Source of the DNA: Lachnoclostridium sp. UBA3320
Lineage (GTDB): Bacteria; Bacillota; Clostridia; Lachnospirales; Lachnospiraceae
Length of the DNA: 15,987 nucleotides
Assembly (NCBI GenBank): GCA_002361175.1
Contig: DESG01000166.1
Location: 1-15,987, forward strand
Reading direction: 5' to 3'
The position numbers and the translations under genes are program-made. Shown piece after piece: positions 1-8,348 of this stretch (positions within the stretch are counted from its first letter, which is position 1; each line of letters starts with the position of its first letter). The notes beneath the pieces are model-generated. The model searched no databases, was not told the origin of the DNA, and worked only from the letters and a program-made list of their open reading frames with translations.

Positions 1-84
1 AATCGTTAAGTTGATGACATTGCCGTTAATAGGAGTATAAACTGCTAAGATATAAAAATCAACAACATATCCGCAACTGGTCAT
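1..84 (-). CDS. Partial open frame after the sensor kinase gene
   Basis: An ATG at 84-82 overlaps the kinase stop codon in an ATGA arrangement. The frame stays open for 28 codons to the window edge, starting MTSCGYVVDFYILAVYTP. The overlap is typical of translational coupling, and the preceding genes are all tightly packed, so a further operon gene is plausible. No strong SD precedes it. Too little is visible to recognise a family. It could equally be a chance open frame. Confidence 0.3.
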   Translation of the reverse strand, partial: MTSCGYVVDFYILAVYTPINGNVINLTI

Positions 85-1244
85 TTTATTGCCGTCATTG
101 GTAAATCATCTTCTGCAAACCCGTCCAGTCCTATTGTCAGTATAAATTTTTTATCTTCTGTCCTGAAATTTATATGTCCGTCATAACTGTCTACAACTCT
201 TTGTATACTATACATTCCATACCCATGGTTTTCTTTGTCAGGTTTTACTGTCTGTGGCATACCACCTTTGGAATTAATATCCATTTGCGCTGGATTTTTT
301 AATATTATTATAAGCATGCATTTTTGCCTTTTGCATGACAGGTGTATCCAGCGCTTTTCTCCCTGCGGCAGCCTTAAATTTGCCTCAATCGCATTGTCCA
401 GAAGGTTTGCGAATAATGCACATATGTCCATAGGCTTTAAAGTCAATTCTGACATATCATCACATTTCACCTCAAACTTGATGTTTTCCCTTTGTGTATC
501 CTGAAGTTTGCCATTTAAAATTATGTCAATAACTGGGTGGCATGTCCATATACGGTTTTGTCCCTGTGCCAGTTCTCCATATATCTGCTGTATATAGTTC
601 AGCGCATCTTGTTGCCTGCCAGTTTCCATCATGCTCTGTAGCGTGCTTATATGGTGCTTCATATCATGCAAAAGTGCAGCTTTCTCTCTTTGTGCATTTA
701 AAAGTGTATTATAATTGTCCTCTAACATTTGAAATCTTACTTGTAATATCTTATCTCTTGTATTTTCTTTTTGAATAGTTCTGTATATAAAAAATACAGC
801 TAGTATAAAGAAGAATGCCAGCCAGCTTAATACAAGGCGCTCTGCCACTAACCTTTTATACACCTTGTGAAAGTACAGCACACATAAGACAAGAATCACC
901 ATAACAGGAAAAGACCATTTCTGCCCATACTTCCTAAAAATCTTTTCAAAACACAAAAATAATTTGTTATTAAGACATATAAGAATAATCCCACAAAACA
1001 GTATACAAGCACAATGGTATATATTCATATCTATTAAAGTATTGGGCTGTATATCAAATTCTCTTAAAAAAATAGCGGCAAGCGATATTATAAAAATTCC
1101 ATATAAGTCCAAAACTAGCCACAAGCCCAATGCAATACAAAAAGTGTGCCAAAGATTTCTATGATATTTACGGACTATGCCAAAGATTATGCAAATTTTT
1201 TCAAATACATATATAATTTCACATATATAATAAAAGATTTTCAT
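81..1244 (-). CDS. GHKL-family sensor histidine kinase (AgrC/LytS-type partner of a LytTR regulator)
   Basis: Membrane sensor kinase of 387 aa. The first 155 residues or so are mostly hydrophobic, with several likely membrane segments (around 34-60, 76-92, 113-126 and 138-154). A short coiled-coil-like linker follows. The dimerisation box LLHDMKHHI (191-199) carries the probable phospho-accepting His193. The ATPase part has an N-box, NLLDNAIEAN (280-289), and a glycine box, NHGYGMYSI (339-347), as in class-10 GHKL kinases that pair with LytTR regulators. The ATG directly follows the regulator's TAA (TAAATG), and a GGGAG lies upstream. No agrB or agrD is visible in the window, so a peptide signal cannot be inferred. 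Co-transcription with a transporter suggests it senses something linked to that substrate. Confidence 0.9.
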   Translation of the reverse strand: MKIFYYICEIIYVFEKICIIFGIVRKYHRNLWHTFCIALGLWLVLDLYGIFIISLAAIFLREFDIQPNTLIDMNIYHCACILFCGIILICLNNKLFLCFEKIFRKYGQKWSFPVMVILVLCVLYFHKVYKRLVAERLVLSWLAFFFILAVFFIYRTIQKENTRDKILQVRFQMLEDNYNTLLNAQREKAALLHDMKHHISTLQSMMETGRQQDALNYIQQIYGELAQGQNRIWTCHPVIDIILNGKLQDTQRENIKFEVKCDDMSELTLKPMDICALFANLLDNAIEANLRLPQGEKRWIHLSCKRQKCMLIIILKNPAQMDINSKGGMPQTVKPDKENHGYGMYSIQRVVDSYDGHINFRTEDKKFILTIGLDGFAEDDLPMTAIK

Positions 1245-1961
1245 TTAGAGGCTCTCCCAGAATGACAGCATTTTTTCCTCAAAGCCTTTTTTCATGCGTC
1301 TGCTGCAATGCAGCACAATACCCGAATCAAGCTTTATTTCATCTTTGTTAAACTTTGATATACACCTTAAATTTACAATTTGCCCATTGTTGATATAAGC
1401 AAATTCGCCAATGGGAAGCTCTTTAAAAATAGTTTTTAAAGGTTTTCTTTCAGTGTACTTTGCATCCTTGCAATAAAAAACTGCATCTTTCCCATCCTTT
1501 TCAATATAAAAAATATCATCAAGTTTCACTTTTTTATACTTTGAATTTGCCCCTAGTAAAAAGTCTCTCGTCTTCCACTTCCTACACTCTTCCTTATGTA
1601 TCTTTTCCAATGCTTTCTTAAGTTCACTGTCAAGCTCTTCTTTCATAATATAATAGAAAGCTTCTAACTTTATGCTTTGAAGTGCATACTTTTCGTAAGA
1701 CGTGATAAATACAATATACTCCTCTTCTCCAGATTGCTTAATATATTTTGCAAGCCTTATACCATCTGTGTCTGGCATTTCAATATCCAAAAAATAAATC
1801 TTGTATCTGCTGCCCTGTTCAAGTTTTTTCAATAAATGTTCTGGATTATTATAAATATCTACTGACATATTTTTTCCACTCCAGAGATTTTGGATATTAT
1901 CATACAACTTACAGGCAAAGAACCTATCATCATCTACAATGGCTATTTTTATAACTTCTTC
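1245..1961 (-). CDS. LytTR-family response regulator
   Basis: Receiver domain (about residues 5-120) with acidic pocket D11-D13 and phospho-acceptor D60 in YFLDIEMPD, then a LytTR DNA-binding domain (about 138-237). The domain order is that of AgrA/VirR/LytR regulators, which bind paired direct repeats upstream of target genes. The start taken is TTG at 1964-1962, preceded at suitable spacing by a purine-rich GAAAGGA; no better in-frame ATG lies near the receiver's first strand. (The coding span including the start codon is 1245-1964.) It follows the LarE gene by 17 bp and abuts the kinase gene with no gap. Such regulators often control genes near them, but I could not identify a convincing LytTR repeat in the window. 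Confidence 0.9.
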   Translation of the reverse strand, partial: EEVIKIAIVDDDRFFACKLYDNIQNLWSGKNMSVDIYNNPEHLLKKLEQGSRYKIYFLDIEMPDTDGIRLAKYIKQSGEEEYIVFITSYEKYALQSIKLEAFYYIMKEELDSELKKALEKIHKEECRKWKTRDFLLGANSKYKKVKLDDIFYIEKDGKDAVFYCKDAKYTERKPLKTIFKELPIGEFAYINNGQIVNLRCISKFNKDEIKLDSGIVLHCSRRMKKGFEEKMLSFWESL

Positions 1962-1981
1962 CAAAAAAATTTTTCCTTTCT

Positions 1982-2728
1982 CTATTCACGCACTTTAAGG
2001 TCAAGCAACACTGAATCATAATATTTTTCAAGTTCACACAGTATTTTCTGTCGTTTAGCAAGCACTAGCGAAAATTGCTTTTCTTCTATCTGTAACTTTG
2101 CTGTGTCTCCAGACGTTCTCACACGAAAATTGGTAAATCCTATAGATGATAAATATTTTTCTGATATTTCTATCTTTTTAATCTTTTCTTCTGTAATTTT
2201 TTCACCAGCAGATATACGTGTGGCAAGACATGCATAAGCTGGCTTATTCCATGTAAATAGTCCTGCCTCTTTAGACAGCCGCCTGACATCATCTTTAGAC
2301 AGTCCACACTCTCTAAGTGGAGAACGCACCGACATTTCTGTAAGGGCACGCATACCTGGACGGTCTTTTGCATCATCAGAGGCATTAGTTCCATCTGTTA
2401 ATACGAAATACTTATCTTTTGCTGCTGCCTTAGCAATTTCTGTAAAAATTATTTTTTTGCAGTAATAACAACGATTACAAGGATTACCTGTAACTACTTT
2501 ATTGGCAAGTATATCTACATAAATAATTTGCATATCTGCGCCTAATTCTTCTGCAAGACGCTTGGCATCATCAAGTTCAAACTGTGGCTGAAACGCAGAC
2601 TTTACATAATAAGCTTTAACACATACTCCAAATTTTATTGCAGCGTAAAGTAAATAGGCAGAATCAGTACCTCCTGAAAATGCAATAGCAATCTTTTTAT
2701 TTTCTGCAAAAAAGTCTTTTAATTCCAT
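1982..2728 (-). CDS. larE: LarE-type ATP-dependent sacrificial sulfur transferase
   Basis: PP-loop ATP pyrophosphatase of 248 aa with the nucleotide-binding loop FSGGTDS (17-23), followed by a LarE-like body. LarE adenylates the carboxylates of pyridinium-3,5-biscarboxylic acid mononucleotide and then supplies sulfur, building the nickel-pincer nucleotide used by lactate racemase and relatives. Cysteines at 84, 87 and 90 (NPCNRCYYCK) form a tight cluster. Cys167 in AYACLATR sits where, by motif context, the sacrificial cysteine of the Lactiplantibacillus enzyme lies; that assignment is by eye. Start ATG has AAGGA upstream. The gene overlaps the preceding permease gene by 32 bp, so it is co-translated with the transporter. 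No larA, larB or larC is in the window, so the cofactor's user must be elsewhere, or this LarE paralogue serves another pathway. Confidence 0.85.
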   Translation of the reverse strand: MELKDFFAENKKIAIAFSGGTDSAYLLYAAIKFGVCVKAYYVKSAFQPQFELDDAKRLAEELGADMQIIYVDILANKVVTGNPCNRCYYCKKIIFTEIAKAAAKDKYFVLTDGTNASDDAKDRPGMRALTEMSVRSPLRECGLSKDDVRRLSKEAGLFTWNKPAYACLATRISAGEKITEEKIKKIEISEKYLSSIGFTNFRVRTSGDTAKLQIEEKQFSLVLAKRQKILCELEKYYDSVLLDLKVRE

Positions 2729-3599
2729 TTATATCCTTCTTTCTATCTCTAAGATAATTGCCAATATCTGTAATACACAGTAAGGATGTTATCAGAAAAA
2801 TTCCAGGAATTAGTATAATCCACCATGAACCTGACAACAAACTTTTTTCTGACAATGACAACAGACTTCCCCATGAGATTATTTCTGTGGAAAGACCAAT
2901 GCCCATAAAACTTAGTGTAGATTCATAGACAATGGCTGTACGTATATTCATAACTACCATAAACATAATAGAAGACATAAAATTTGGTATAAGGTGCTTA
3001 TTAAGGATATGGAAAAAACCAGCCCCCATGCAGCGTGCGGCAATAACATATTCACTATTTCTTATTTGTAAAACTTCTGTGCGAACTACCTTGGCAACAG
3101 CCACCCAGCTTGTAATTCCAATAACAAATGTAATGCTAATTACGTTGGCATCGCCAAGCACTGCCTGAATTAACACAACAAGGAGTAATTCTGGTATGCT
3201 TAAAAATATCTCTGTAAACCGCATCATAATCGCATCAAGCCACTTTGGTGCAAGACCACTTGCCGCACCATAGCAAATTGCAATAGAAGTGGATATCGCT
3301 GTTGCAAAGAATCCAATAAATAGTGATATTCTGCCACCATACCAAACCATTGAAAAAATATCACGTCCCATAGTGTCAGTGCCAAACCAAAACTTTTTAC
3401 AAGGTGCTATATTGGCATTGTATAAATCCATGTATGTAGGGTCTTGTGGTATAAACAACTCACAAAATAGACAGCCGAGCACAATAATTAAAAATAGTAC
3501 TATAGAAAAAATTGGCTTTCCTTTATACCATTTTGTATTTTGAGGCGATTGCTTGTCAACAGGACGCATGCCAACCAGAGTAAAACGGTTATCAGACAT
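2697..3599 (-). CDS. ABC transporter permease, DppC/NikC-type
   Basis: Integral membrane permease of 300 aa. A first membrane segment (about 30-48) precedes the family hallmark GTDTMGRDIFSMVWYGGR (73-90). Several further membrane segments follow, and the cytoplasmic coupling loop AARCMGAGFFHILNKHLIPN (187-206) is the EAA-type contact with the ATPase. Length and order fit the second permease of a nickel or di/oligopeptide importer. Start ATG has GGAGG six bases upstream and overlaps the end of the first permease by 8 bp. The 3' end overlaps larE by 32 bp. The substrate cannot be read from the permease sequence. Confidence 0.9.
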   Translation of the reverse strand: MSDNRFTLVGMRPVDKQSPQNTKWYKGKPIFSIVLFLIIVLGCLFCELFIPQDPTYMDLYNANIAPCKKFWFGTDTMGRDIFSMVWYGGRISLFIGFFATAISTSIAICYGAASGLAPKWLDAIMMRFTEIFLSIPELLLVVLIQAVLGDANVISITFVIGITSWVAVAKVVRTEVLQIRNSEYVIAARCMGAGFFHILNKHLIPNFMSSIMFMVVMNIRTAIVYESTLSFMGIGLSTEIISWGSLLSLSEKSLLSGSWWIILIPGIFLITSLLCITDIGNYLRDRKKDINGIKRLFCRK

Positions 3600-4599
3600 C
3601 CGACACCTCCATTATTCTAGCGGTTTCACTTTCCCTAATTCTTGGGTCAATTCGCTCATCAATAATCTGTGCAATTATATTACAAAGAATTACTACAGTT
3701 CCAGACATTATACAAAGCACCATAAGTAAGTTGTAGTCTTTGTAACGTGCACTTTCATATGATAATGTGCCAATGCCAGGATATGAAAATACTGTTTCCA
3801 CAATATAAGTTCCTCCCATAATATGTGGTAAGGAAATTGCCATTATACTTAAATAAGATGGCAGCACATTTCTAAGACAGTGTTTAAAAATTATGCTTCT
3901 TTTACTAAAACCTACAGACTTTTCAAGAAGTACATATCCTGTACCAATTTCTCTAAGTAATCTGTTTCGCACCATATAAGCATAATACCATAAATGGCTT
4001 GCTATTACCACTGTCATTGGAAGAATTAAATGTAAAATACGTCCCCAAATGTCACCTTCTCTTCCAATAAAGTATGCACCACTGCTTGGAAACCATTTTA
4101 AATTAATTGCAAAAATAAGAATTAATACTAGTGACATCCAAAATTCTGGTATACAGCTTATAATAGTTCCCACCTTGCAAATCAGCTTATCAAGCCACTT
4201 TCCATTATGTAAGATACATAGTATGCCAAGCATAGGCGACAATATAAAAATAAATAAAAAACCGATGCCTCCCAAAAGCAGTGTATTGGGAAGTCGTTCT
4301 TTTATAACTTCAAGTACGTCTGTCTTGTATTTAAATGATATGCCAAAGTTGCCATGTGCTGCATTTTCAAGCCAACGTATATACTGTATATGTATTGGTG
4401 CATCAAGACCAAGTTTTTTTTCTGCACGTTCTCTCTCTTTTGGGGACATCTTTTCTACACGGCTGCCATAATATGAAAATAATGCATCTCCAGGTGCAAG
4501 ACGTGCCACGTAAAATACAGCAATAGACAATAAAAATACACTTAGTATAAAAATTAAAATTTTCCTGCTATAGTACAGGTATGGATTTTTATTAATCAT
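3592..4599 (-). CDS. ABC transporter permease, DppB/NikB-type
   Basis: First permease of the importer, 335 aa. Visible family marks are an N-terminal membrane anchor (13-32), ARLAPGD (32-38), the LGLDAPIHIQYIRW stretch (63-76), HGNFGISF (82-89), an EAA-type loop around EKSVGFSKRSIIFKHCLRN (226-244), FSYPGIG (271-277) and a C-terminal IDERIDPRIR (313-322). It should pair with the NikC-type permease to form the membrane pore. The start codon lies inside the end of the ATPase gene (8-bp overlap), indicating translational coupling. Confidence 0.92.
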   Translation of the reverse strand: MINKNPYLYYSRKILIFILSVFLLSIAVFYVARLAPGDALFSYYGSRVEKMSPKERERAEKKLGLDAPIHIQYIRWLENAAHGNFGISFKYKTDVLEVIKERLPNTLLLGGIGFLFIFILSPMLGILCILHNGKWLDKLICKVGTIISCIPEFWMSLVLILIFAINLKWFPSSGAYFIGREGDIWGRILHLILPMTVVIASHLWYYAYMVRNRLLREIGTGYVLLEKSVGFSKRSIIFKHCLRNVLPSYLSIMAISLPHIMGGTYIVETVFSYPGIGTLSYESARYKDYNLLMVLCIMSGTVVILCNIIAQIIDERIDPRIRESETARIMEVSDV

Positions 4600-6487
4600 T
4601 TTCTCTCCATTCTAACATCGTCTTTTCCATTTCACGCTGTGGGTCGGGAATTGGAACTGATGAAAGCAACGCCTTTGTATAAGGATGTAATGGATTTTCA
4701 AATAACTCATTTACAGGGGCTACCTCTACAAGCTTTCCTTTATACATAACACCAACACGGTCACAAAGGTATCTTACAACAGATAAATCATGTGCTATAA
4801 ATAAAAAGGAAAATCCATGCTCTGATTGCAGGTGTTTAAACAAGTTTATAATCTGTGACTGTAGGGATACATCAAGTGATGCCACAGGCTCATCTGCAAC
4901 AAGCAACTCTGGCTCCATAGATAAAGCACGTGCAATAGCCACACGCTGACGCATACCACCTGACAACTCATCAGGATATTTGTCCAGATAAGACTTATCC
5001 ATGCCAACATAATAAAGCTGAAACTCTGCTTCATTGCGAAATGAACCTCTTTTAGGTTTTATATTGCAAATTTTCATAGGTTCAGCAATAATATCTGCCA
5101 CAGTCATATGTTTATCCAGGCTTGAAGCTGAATCTTGAAATATCATTTGCCTTGATGATTGCAGCATTTTTCTATTTTTAAAAAATTGCTTTCTGTCGCA
5201 GATATTGATTCCTTTATATAAAATTTGCCCCAAAAAGGGTTTGTAAATATTCATAATGCAGCGTGCAACTGTAGACTTGCCAGATCCTGACTCTCCAACT
5301 AGTCCAAAAATTTCACCTCGGCGAATTTGAAAAGACAAATCATCTGCTGCTTTTACCACATTATTTTTGCCTAATTTAAAATATTGTGACAAATGCTGTA
5401 CATCAAGCAATGTGTCTGTACTAATGTTACAACTATTTTTTTCATCCTGTCTGGTATCTGGCACAGTGCATGAATGTAACACAAATGGTGGAAAGATATC
5501 TGGACATATTTTTGGTGCACGCTTATCTAAAAGCCATGTCGCTGCATAATGCGTATCACTAACTTTAAACATAGGCGGCATTTCTTCATAGTCAATATTT
5601 AAAGCATATTTATTACGACATGCAAAGGCATCCCCTATAGGTGGATTAATTAGCACAGGCGGCATCCCAGGAATAGTGTAAAGTTCTTCTCCATTTTTGG
5701 CAAAATATGGCAATGAGCGCATAAGCCCCCAAGTGTATGGATGACGAGAATTATAAAAAATATCTTCTGAAGTGCCAATTTCTACAATCTTTCCAGCATA
5801 CATAACTGCAATTCTATCAGCAACCCTAGCTATCACACCCAAGTCATGTGATACAAAGACAATAGCTGTCTGAAATTTTTTCTGAATATCCTTTAACAAA
5901 TTTAAAATTTGGCTCTGAATAGTTACATCAAGAGATGTAGTTGGCTCATCTGCAAAAAGAATTTTGGGTTCTGATGCCAGAGCCATCGCTATAACAGTGC
6001 GCTGAAGCATCCCTCCTGAAAAGTTGTGTGGGTACAATTTATAGCGATACTCTGGATTTGTAATGCCAACAAGTGTCATAAGTTCAATAACCCTATTATA
6101 AATAGCATTATGTTTCATTTTTGGATTGCATATCTTTACCGCTTCTGCAATCTGCTTTCCGATACAAACAGATGGGTCAAGTGATGTCATAGGGTCTTGA
6201 AGCACCATTGAAAATACTTTTCTACGCAGACACTCCATATCCTTTTGGCAATAATTTGTTATATCAGTGCCATTTACTAAAATACTGCCGCCCTTTATAA
6301 AGCCATTGTCTGGCAGAAGTTTCATAATTGTCTTGCAAAGAACGCTTTTTCCGCACCCAGACTCTCCTACTATTGCAAACACTTCACCTTTATTTAGTGA
6401 AAAACTCACATCCCTAACTGCCTGAAGCTCACCTTGTGCAGTATTAAAACTTACAGAAAGATTTTTAATTTCTAAAATAGCTTGCAT
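4592..6487 (-). CDS. Fused double ABC ATPase (OppD-OppF / NikD-NikE type)
   Basis: One 631-aa polypeptide carries both ATPases of the importer. Domain 1 has Walker A GESGCGKS (41-48), signature FSGGMLQR (156-163) and Walker B ILFADE (176-181). An oligopeptide-transporter C-terminal extension follows (about 230-320). Domain 2 has Walker A GESGSGKS (398-405), signature LSGGMRQR (508-515), Walker B LLVADE (528-533) and its own extension ending near LHPYTKALLSSVP. In many bacteria these are two proteins; here they are joined by a linker of about 35 residues (around 325-360). Both catalytic sites look intact. ATG has an AGGAG just upstream and starts 7 bp after the binding-protein gene. Confidence 0.95.
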   Translation of the reverse strand: MQAILEIKNLSVSFNTAQGELQAVRDVSFSLNKGEVFAIVGESGCGKSVLCKTIMKLLPDNGFIKGGSILVNGTDITNYCQKDMECLRRKVFSMVLQDPMTSLDPSVCIGKQIAEAVKICNPKMKHNAIYNRVIELMTLVGITNPEYRYKLYPHNFSGGMLQRTVIAMALASEPKILFADEPTTSLDVTIQSQILNLLKDIQKKFQTAIVFVSHDLGVIARVADRIAVMYAGKIVEIGTSEDIFYNSRHPYTWGLMRSLPYFAKNGEELYTIPGMPPVLINPPIGDAFACRNKYALNIDYEEMPPMFKVSDTHYAATWLLDKRAPKICPDIFPPFVLHSCTVPDTRQDEKNSCNISTDTLLDVQHLSQYFKLGKNNVVKAADDLSFQIRRGEIFGLVGESGSGKSTVARCIMNIYKPFLGQILYKGINICDRKQFFKNRKMLQSSRQMIFQDSASSLDKHMTVADIIAEPMKICNIKPKRGSFRNEAEFQLYYVGMDKSYLDKYPDELSGGMRQRVAIARALSMEPELLVADEPVASLDVSLQSQIINLFKHLQSEHGFSFLFIAHDLSVVRYLCDRVGVMYKGKLVEVAPVNELFENPLHPYTKALLSSVPIPDPQREMEKTMLEWREND

Positions 6488-6494
6488 AAAACTC

Positions 6495-8045
6495 CTAAAT
6501 TGTCCATTCTATTATATTCCAAAAAATTCCCACACCATGATGCCCCATAACTGTATCAGCGTCAATGCCTTTAAGCCTTGCATCGGCAACATAACATGCA
6601 TCTATATAGCAGATAAATGCAAATGCAGGGTCTTTTGCCAAGGCTTTTTGAAACTTATTATAAGCTCTGGAACGTTTCTTTTTATTATCAGTCTGGCGTG
6701 CCTCAAGCAGATATTTATCAACATCTGTATTAGAATAGCCAGAATAATTAGCACCCTTGCCTGTACCAAATACTTTATAAGTATGGTCATCTGCATCAAA
6801 CGGACTGCCCCATCCAATAAGATAAGCCATCTGTCTTGTCCAGTCAACTTGTGCAGGGATATCAACAGAACAGTTAATCCCTACTTCACAAAGCTGTTGA
6901 GCGGCAGCACTTGCGATGTCAAGACGTACTTGGTCTCCCGCTGCAACACTTATAACAAAACCAATTTCTTCACCATCACGCTCATAAAAGCCTTGTTTTC
7001 CCATTACGCATCCTGCATCTTCAAGAATTTTTTTTGCCTTTGCAGGGTTATAATTATACTGCTCTACATTTTCATTATTATAAATATTGCGCTGTAATGG
7101 TCCATAAGCAGTAATTCCATATCCAAGCAAAACTGTATCAAGAATAGCATCCCTGTCAATACTATAGCAGATTGCAGGAATAATATCTCTGTTCTTTGTC
7201 CAGTATTCATTTTGAAAATTAAATAAAATTCCACGATAATCTGAAGTAGTCATATTGTAAACTGTATAGCTGTCATTATTCTTAAACTGCATACAGTCCT
7301 TTGGAGCAAGCAATGCAAGATTCAACTCACCTGACTGCATCTGCATCGCTTTAGCATTATCATCAGTAACTATCTTAAAAATAACTGTATCAATATTTGC
7401 CTCGCCTTTAAAATAATCTTCATTCTTTACAAGCGTTATAGCTTGTCCCACATCCCAGCTTTCCAGTTTATAAGGGCCAGTACCTATAGGATTTTTAAAG
7501 AAATCAGATTCCTGCATATCCTCTCCTTTAAGCAGATGCTCTGGCAGGATTGGCATGGTCATATAATCTAAAAATGCAACATTAGGAGCGGCAAGTTTAA
7601 AAGAAATAGTATGTTTATCAATTACTGTAATTTCTTCAACATCTTCATAATTTTGCGCATTTTCAGAACCATTGTCAGGGTTCATAATTGCCTCAATAGT
7701 GAATTTGACATCATTCGCTGTAAAAGGCTCTCCATCATGCCATTTTACGTCTTCTTCTAAATGAAAAGTATATGTACACATTTTATCATTAAAAGACCAA
7801 TTCTTGGCAAGACCTGCAACAACCTGGTTATCACCATCATGCGCAGTCAGCCCATCAAAAAGTAATATATTAATCTCTCCATGCTCATCTATAGCTGGAT
7901 TAATACGTGTATAATCTCCACTGCCATACACAAGGGTTTTATTATCTAAAACAGAATTAGTATGAGTACTAGAATCAGTTGTAGCACACGCCGTTATGTT
8001 TATAAGTATAATAATAGACAAAAACACATAAATAATTTTTTTCAT
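6495..8045 (-). CDS. Extracellular solute-binding lipoprotein, family 5 (nickel/peptide class)
   Basis: Substrate receptor of the importer, 516 aa from the chosen ATG. The N-terminus MKKIIYVFLSIIILINITAC is a lipoprotein signal with lipobox ITAC, so Cys20 would be acylated and the protein tethered outside the membrane. The body matches SBP_bac_5 proteins: LAKNWSFNDKMCTYTFHLEEDVKWHDGEPFT is split across residues near 70-100, and GTGPYKLESW follows in the middle. A longer reading starting at GTG 8066 would begin inside the GAAAGGA ribosome-binding site, so ATG 8045 is preferred. The gene is first in the operon behind a strong promoter and a leader terminator. Nickel, nickel-chelate or short-peptide binding are all possible; LarE downstream tilts towards nickel, which is inference. 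Confidence 0.92.
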   Translation of the reverse strand: MKKIIYVFLSIIILINITACATTDSSTHTNSVLDNKTLVYGSGDYTRINPAIDEHGEINILLFDGLTAHDGDNQVVAGLAKNWSFNDKMCTYTFHLEEDVKWHDGEPFTANDVKFTIEAIMNPDNGSENAQNYEDVEEITVIDKHTISFKLAAPNVAFLDYMTMPILPEHLLKGEDMQESDFFKNPIGTGPYKLESWDVGQAITLVKNEDYFKGEANIDTVIFKIVTDDNAKAMQMQSGELNLALLAPKDCMQFKNNDSYTVYNMTTSDYRGILFNFQNEYWTKNRDIIPAICYSIDRDAILDTVLLGYGITAYGPLQRNIYNNENVEQYNYNPAKAKKILEDAGCVMGKQGFYERDGEEIGFVISVAAGDQVRLDIASAAAQQLCEVGINCSVDIPAQVDWTRQMAYLIGWGSPFDADDHTYKVFGTGKGANYSGYSNTDVDKYLLEARQTDNKKKRSRAYNKFQKALAKDPAFAFICYIDACYVADARLKGIDADTVMGHHGVGIFWNIIEWTI

Positions 8046-8104
8046 AATAATAAAATATCCTTTCACAACCTACAAAATTAAAAAAACTTAACATAAAAGC
8101 ACAT

Positions 8105-8143
8105 AAAAAAAGCATATAACTTCTCTGCTGAAAAGCTGTATGC
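8105..8143 (-). terminator. Intrinsic terminator within the operon leader
   Basis: On the minus strand GCATACAGCTT pairs with AAGTTATATGC (11 positions, with one C/A mismatch and one G-U pair) around a 10-base loop, followed at once by seven Ts (8111-8105). It lies downstream of the promoter and about 60 bp before the lipoprotein start codon, so it would stop transcripts before the operon unless prevented. Confidence 0.7.
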
Positions 8144-8181
8144 CTTCTGAACATACATTGTGTATTATTTAAAAAATTAAC

Positions 8182-8214
8182 TTAAAAAGCTTCTGCCTTT
8201 ACCATTCGCTTCAT
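8182..8214 (-). CDS. Possible leader peptide ORF
   Basis: ATG in the loop of the first leader hairpin opens a 10-codon frame, MKRMVKAEAF, ending in TAA at 8184-8182, before the antiterminator hairpin. Its position suits a translation-coupled attenuator. The ribosome-binding site is weak (AAGATAA) and the peptide is not rich in one amino acid, so a chance ORF is as likely. Confidence 0.2.
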   Translation of the reverse strand: MKRMVKAEAF

Positions 8215-8236
8215 GCGAATTATCTTAATATTTATT

Positions 8237-8265
8237 ATTTTAGATTATGACAACATACTTGTCAA
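8237..8265 (-). promoter_or_regulatory. Sigma-A promoter of the transporter operon with overlapping palindrome
   Basis: On the minus strand TTGACA (8265-8260), a 17-bp spacer and TAAAAT (8242-8237) make a near-consensus promoter. The palindrome TGACAA-GTATG-TTGTCA (8248-8264) covers most of the -35 box and the first half of the spacer, a place where a bound repressor would block RNA polymerase. Confidence 0.7.
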
Positions 8266-8348
8266 CAGGTTTGCAACATAATGATAATATAATTTTATTT
8301 GGGTATGCGATAGTTTATTTAAATCACATTTTTTTGAGAATTTTTTCA

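Larger units (their letters stand above)
8046..8230 (-). promoter_or_regulatory. Long structured 5' leader of the transporter operon (attenuator or riboswitch candidate)
   Basis: From the predicted start of transcription near 8230 to the lipoprotein ATG the leader is about 185 nt. In RNA order it holds: a perfect 6-bp hairpin ATTCGC-ATGAA-GCGAAT (8220-8204); a U-rich stretch; a 6-bp hairpin TGTATG-nine-base loop-CATACA (8157-8137); and an intrinsic terminator whose 5' arm reuses the CATACA bases (8143-8105). The middle hairpin and the terminator therefore exclude each other, the usual logic of an antiterminator/terminator switch. I do not recognise a known aptamer consensus (no T-box, SAM, cobalamin or NiCo core seen). 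Confidence 0.6.

Noticed and set aside
4049..4471. Plus-strand ORF of 140 codons
   Set aside because: It is antisense to the well-supported first permease gene, with no start signals or recognisable domain.
8248..8264. NikR operator
   Set aside because: The known NikR site has GTATGA and TCATAC halves 16 bp apart; this palindrome has different halves and a 5-bp centre.
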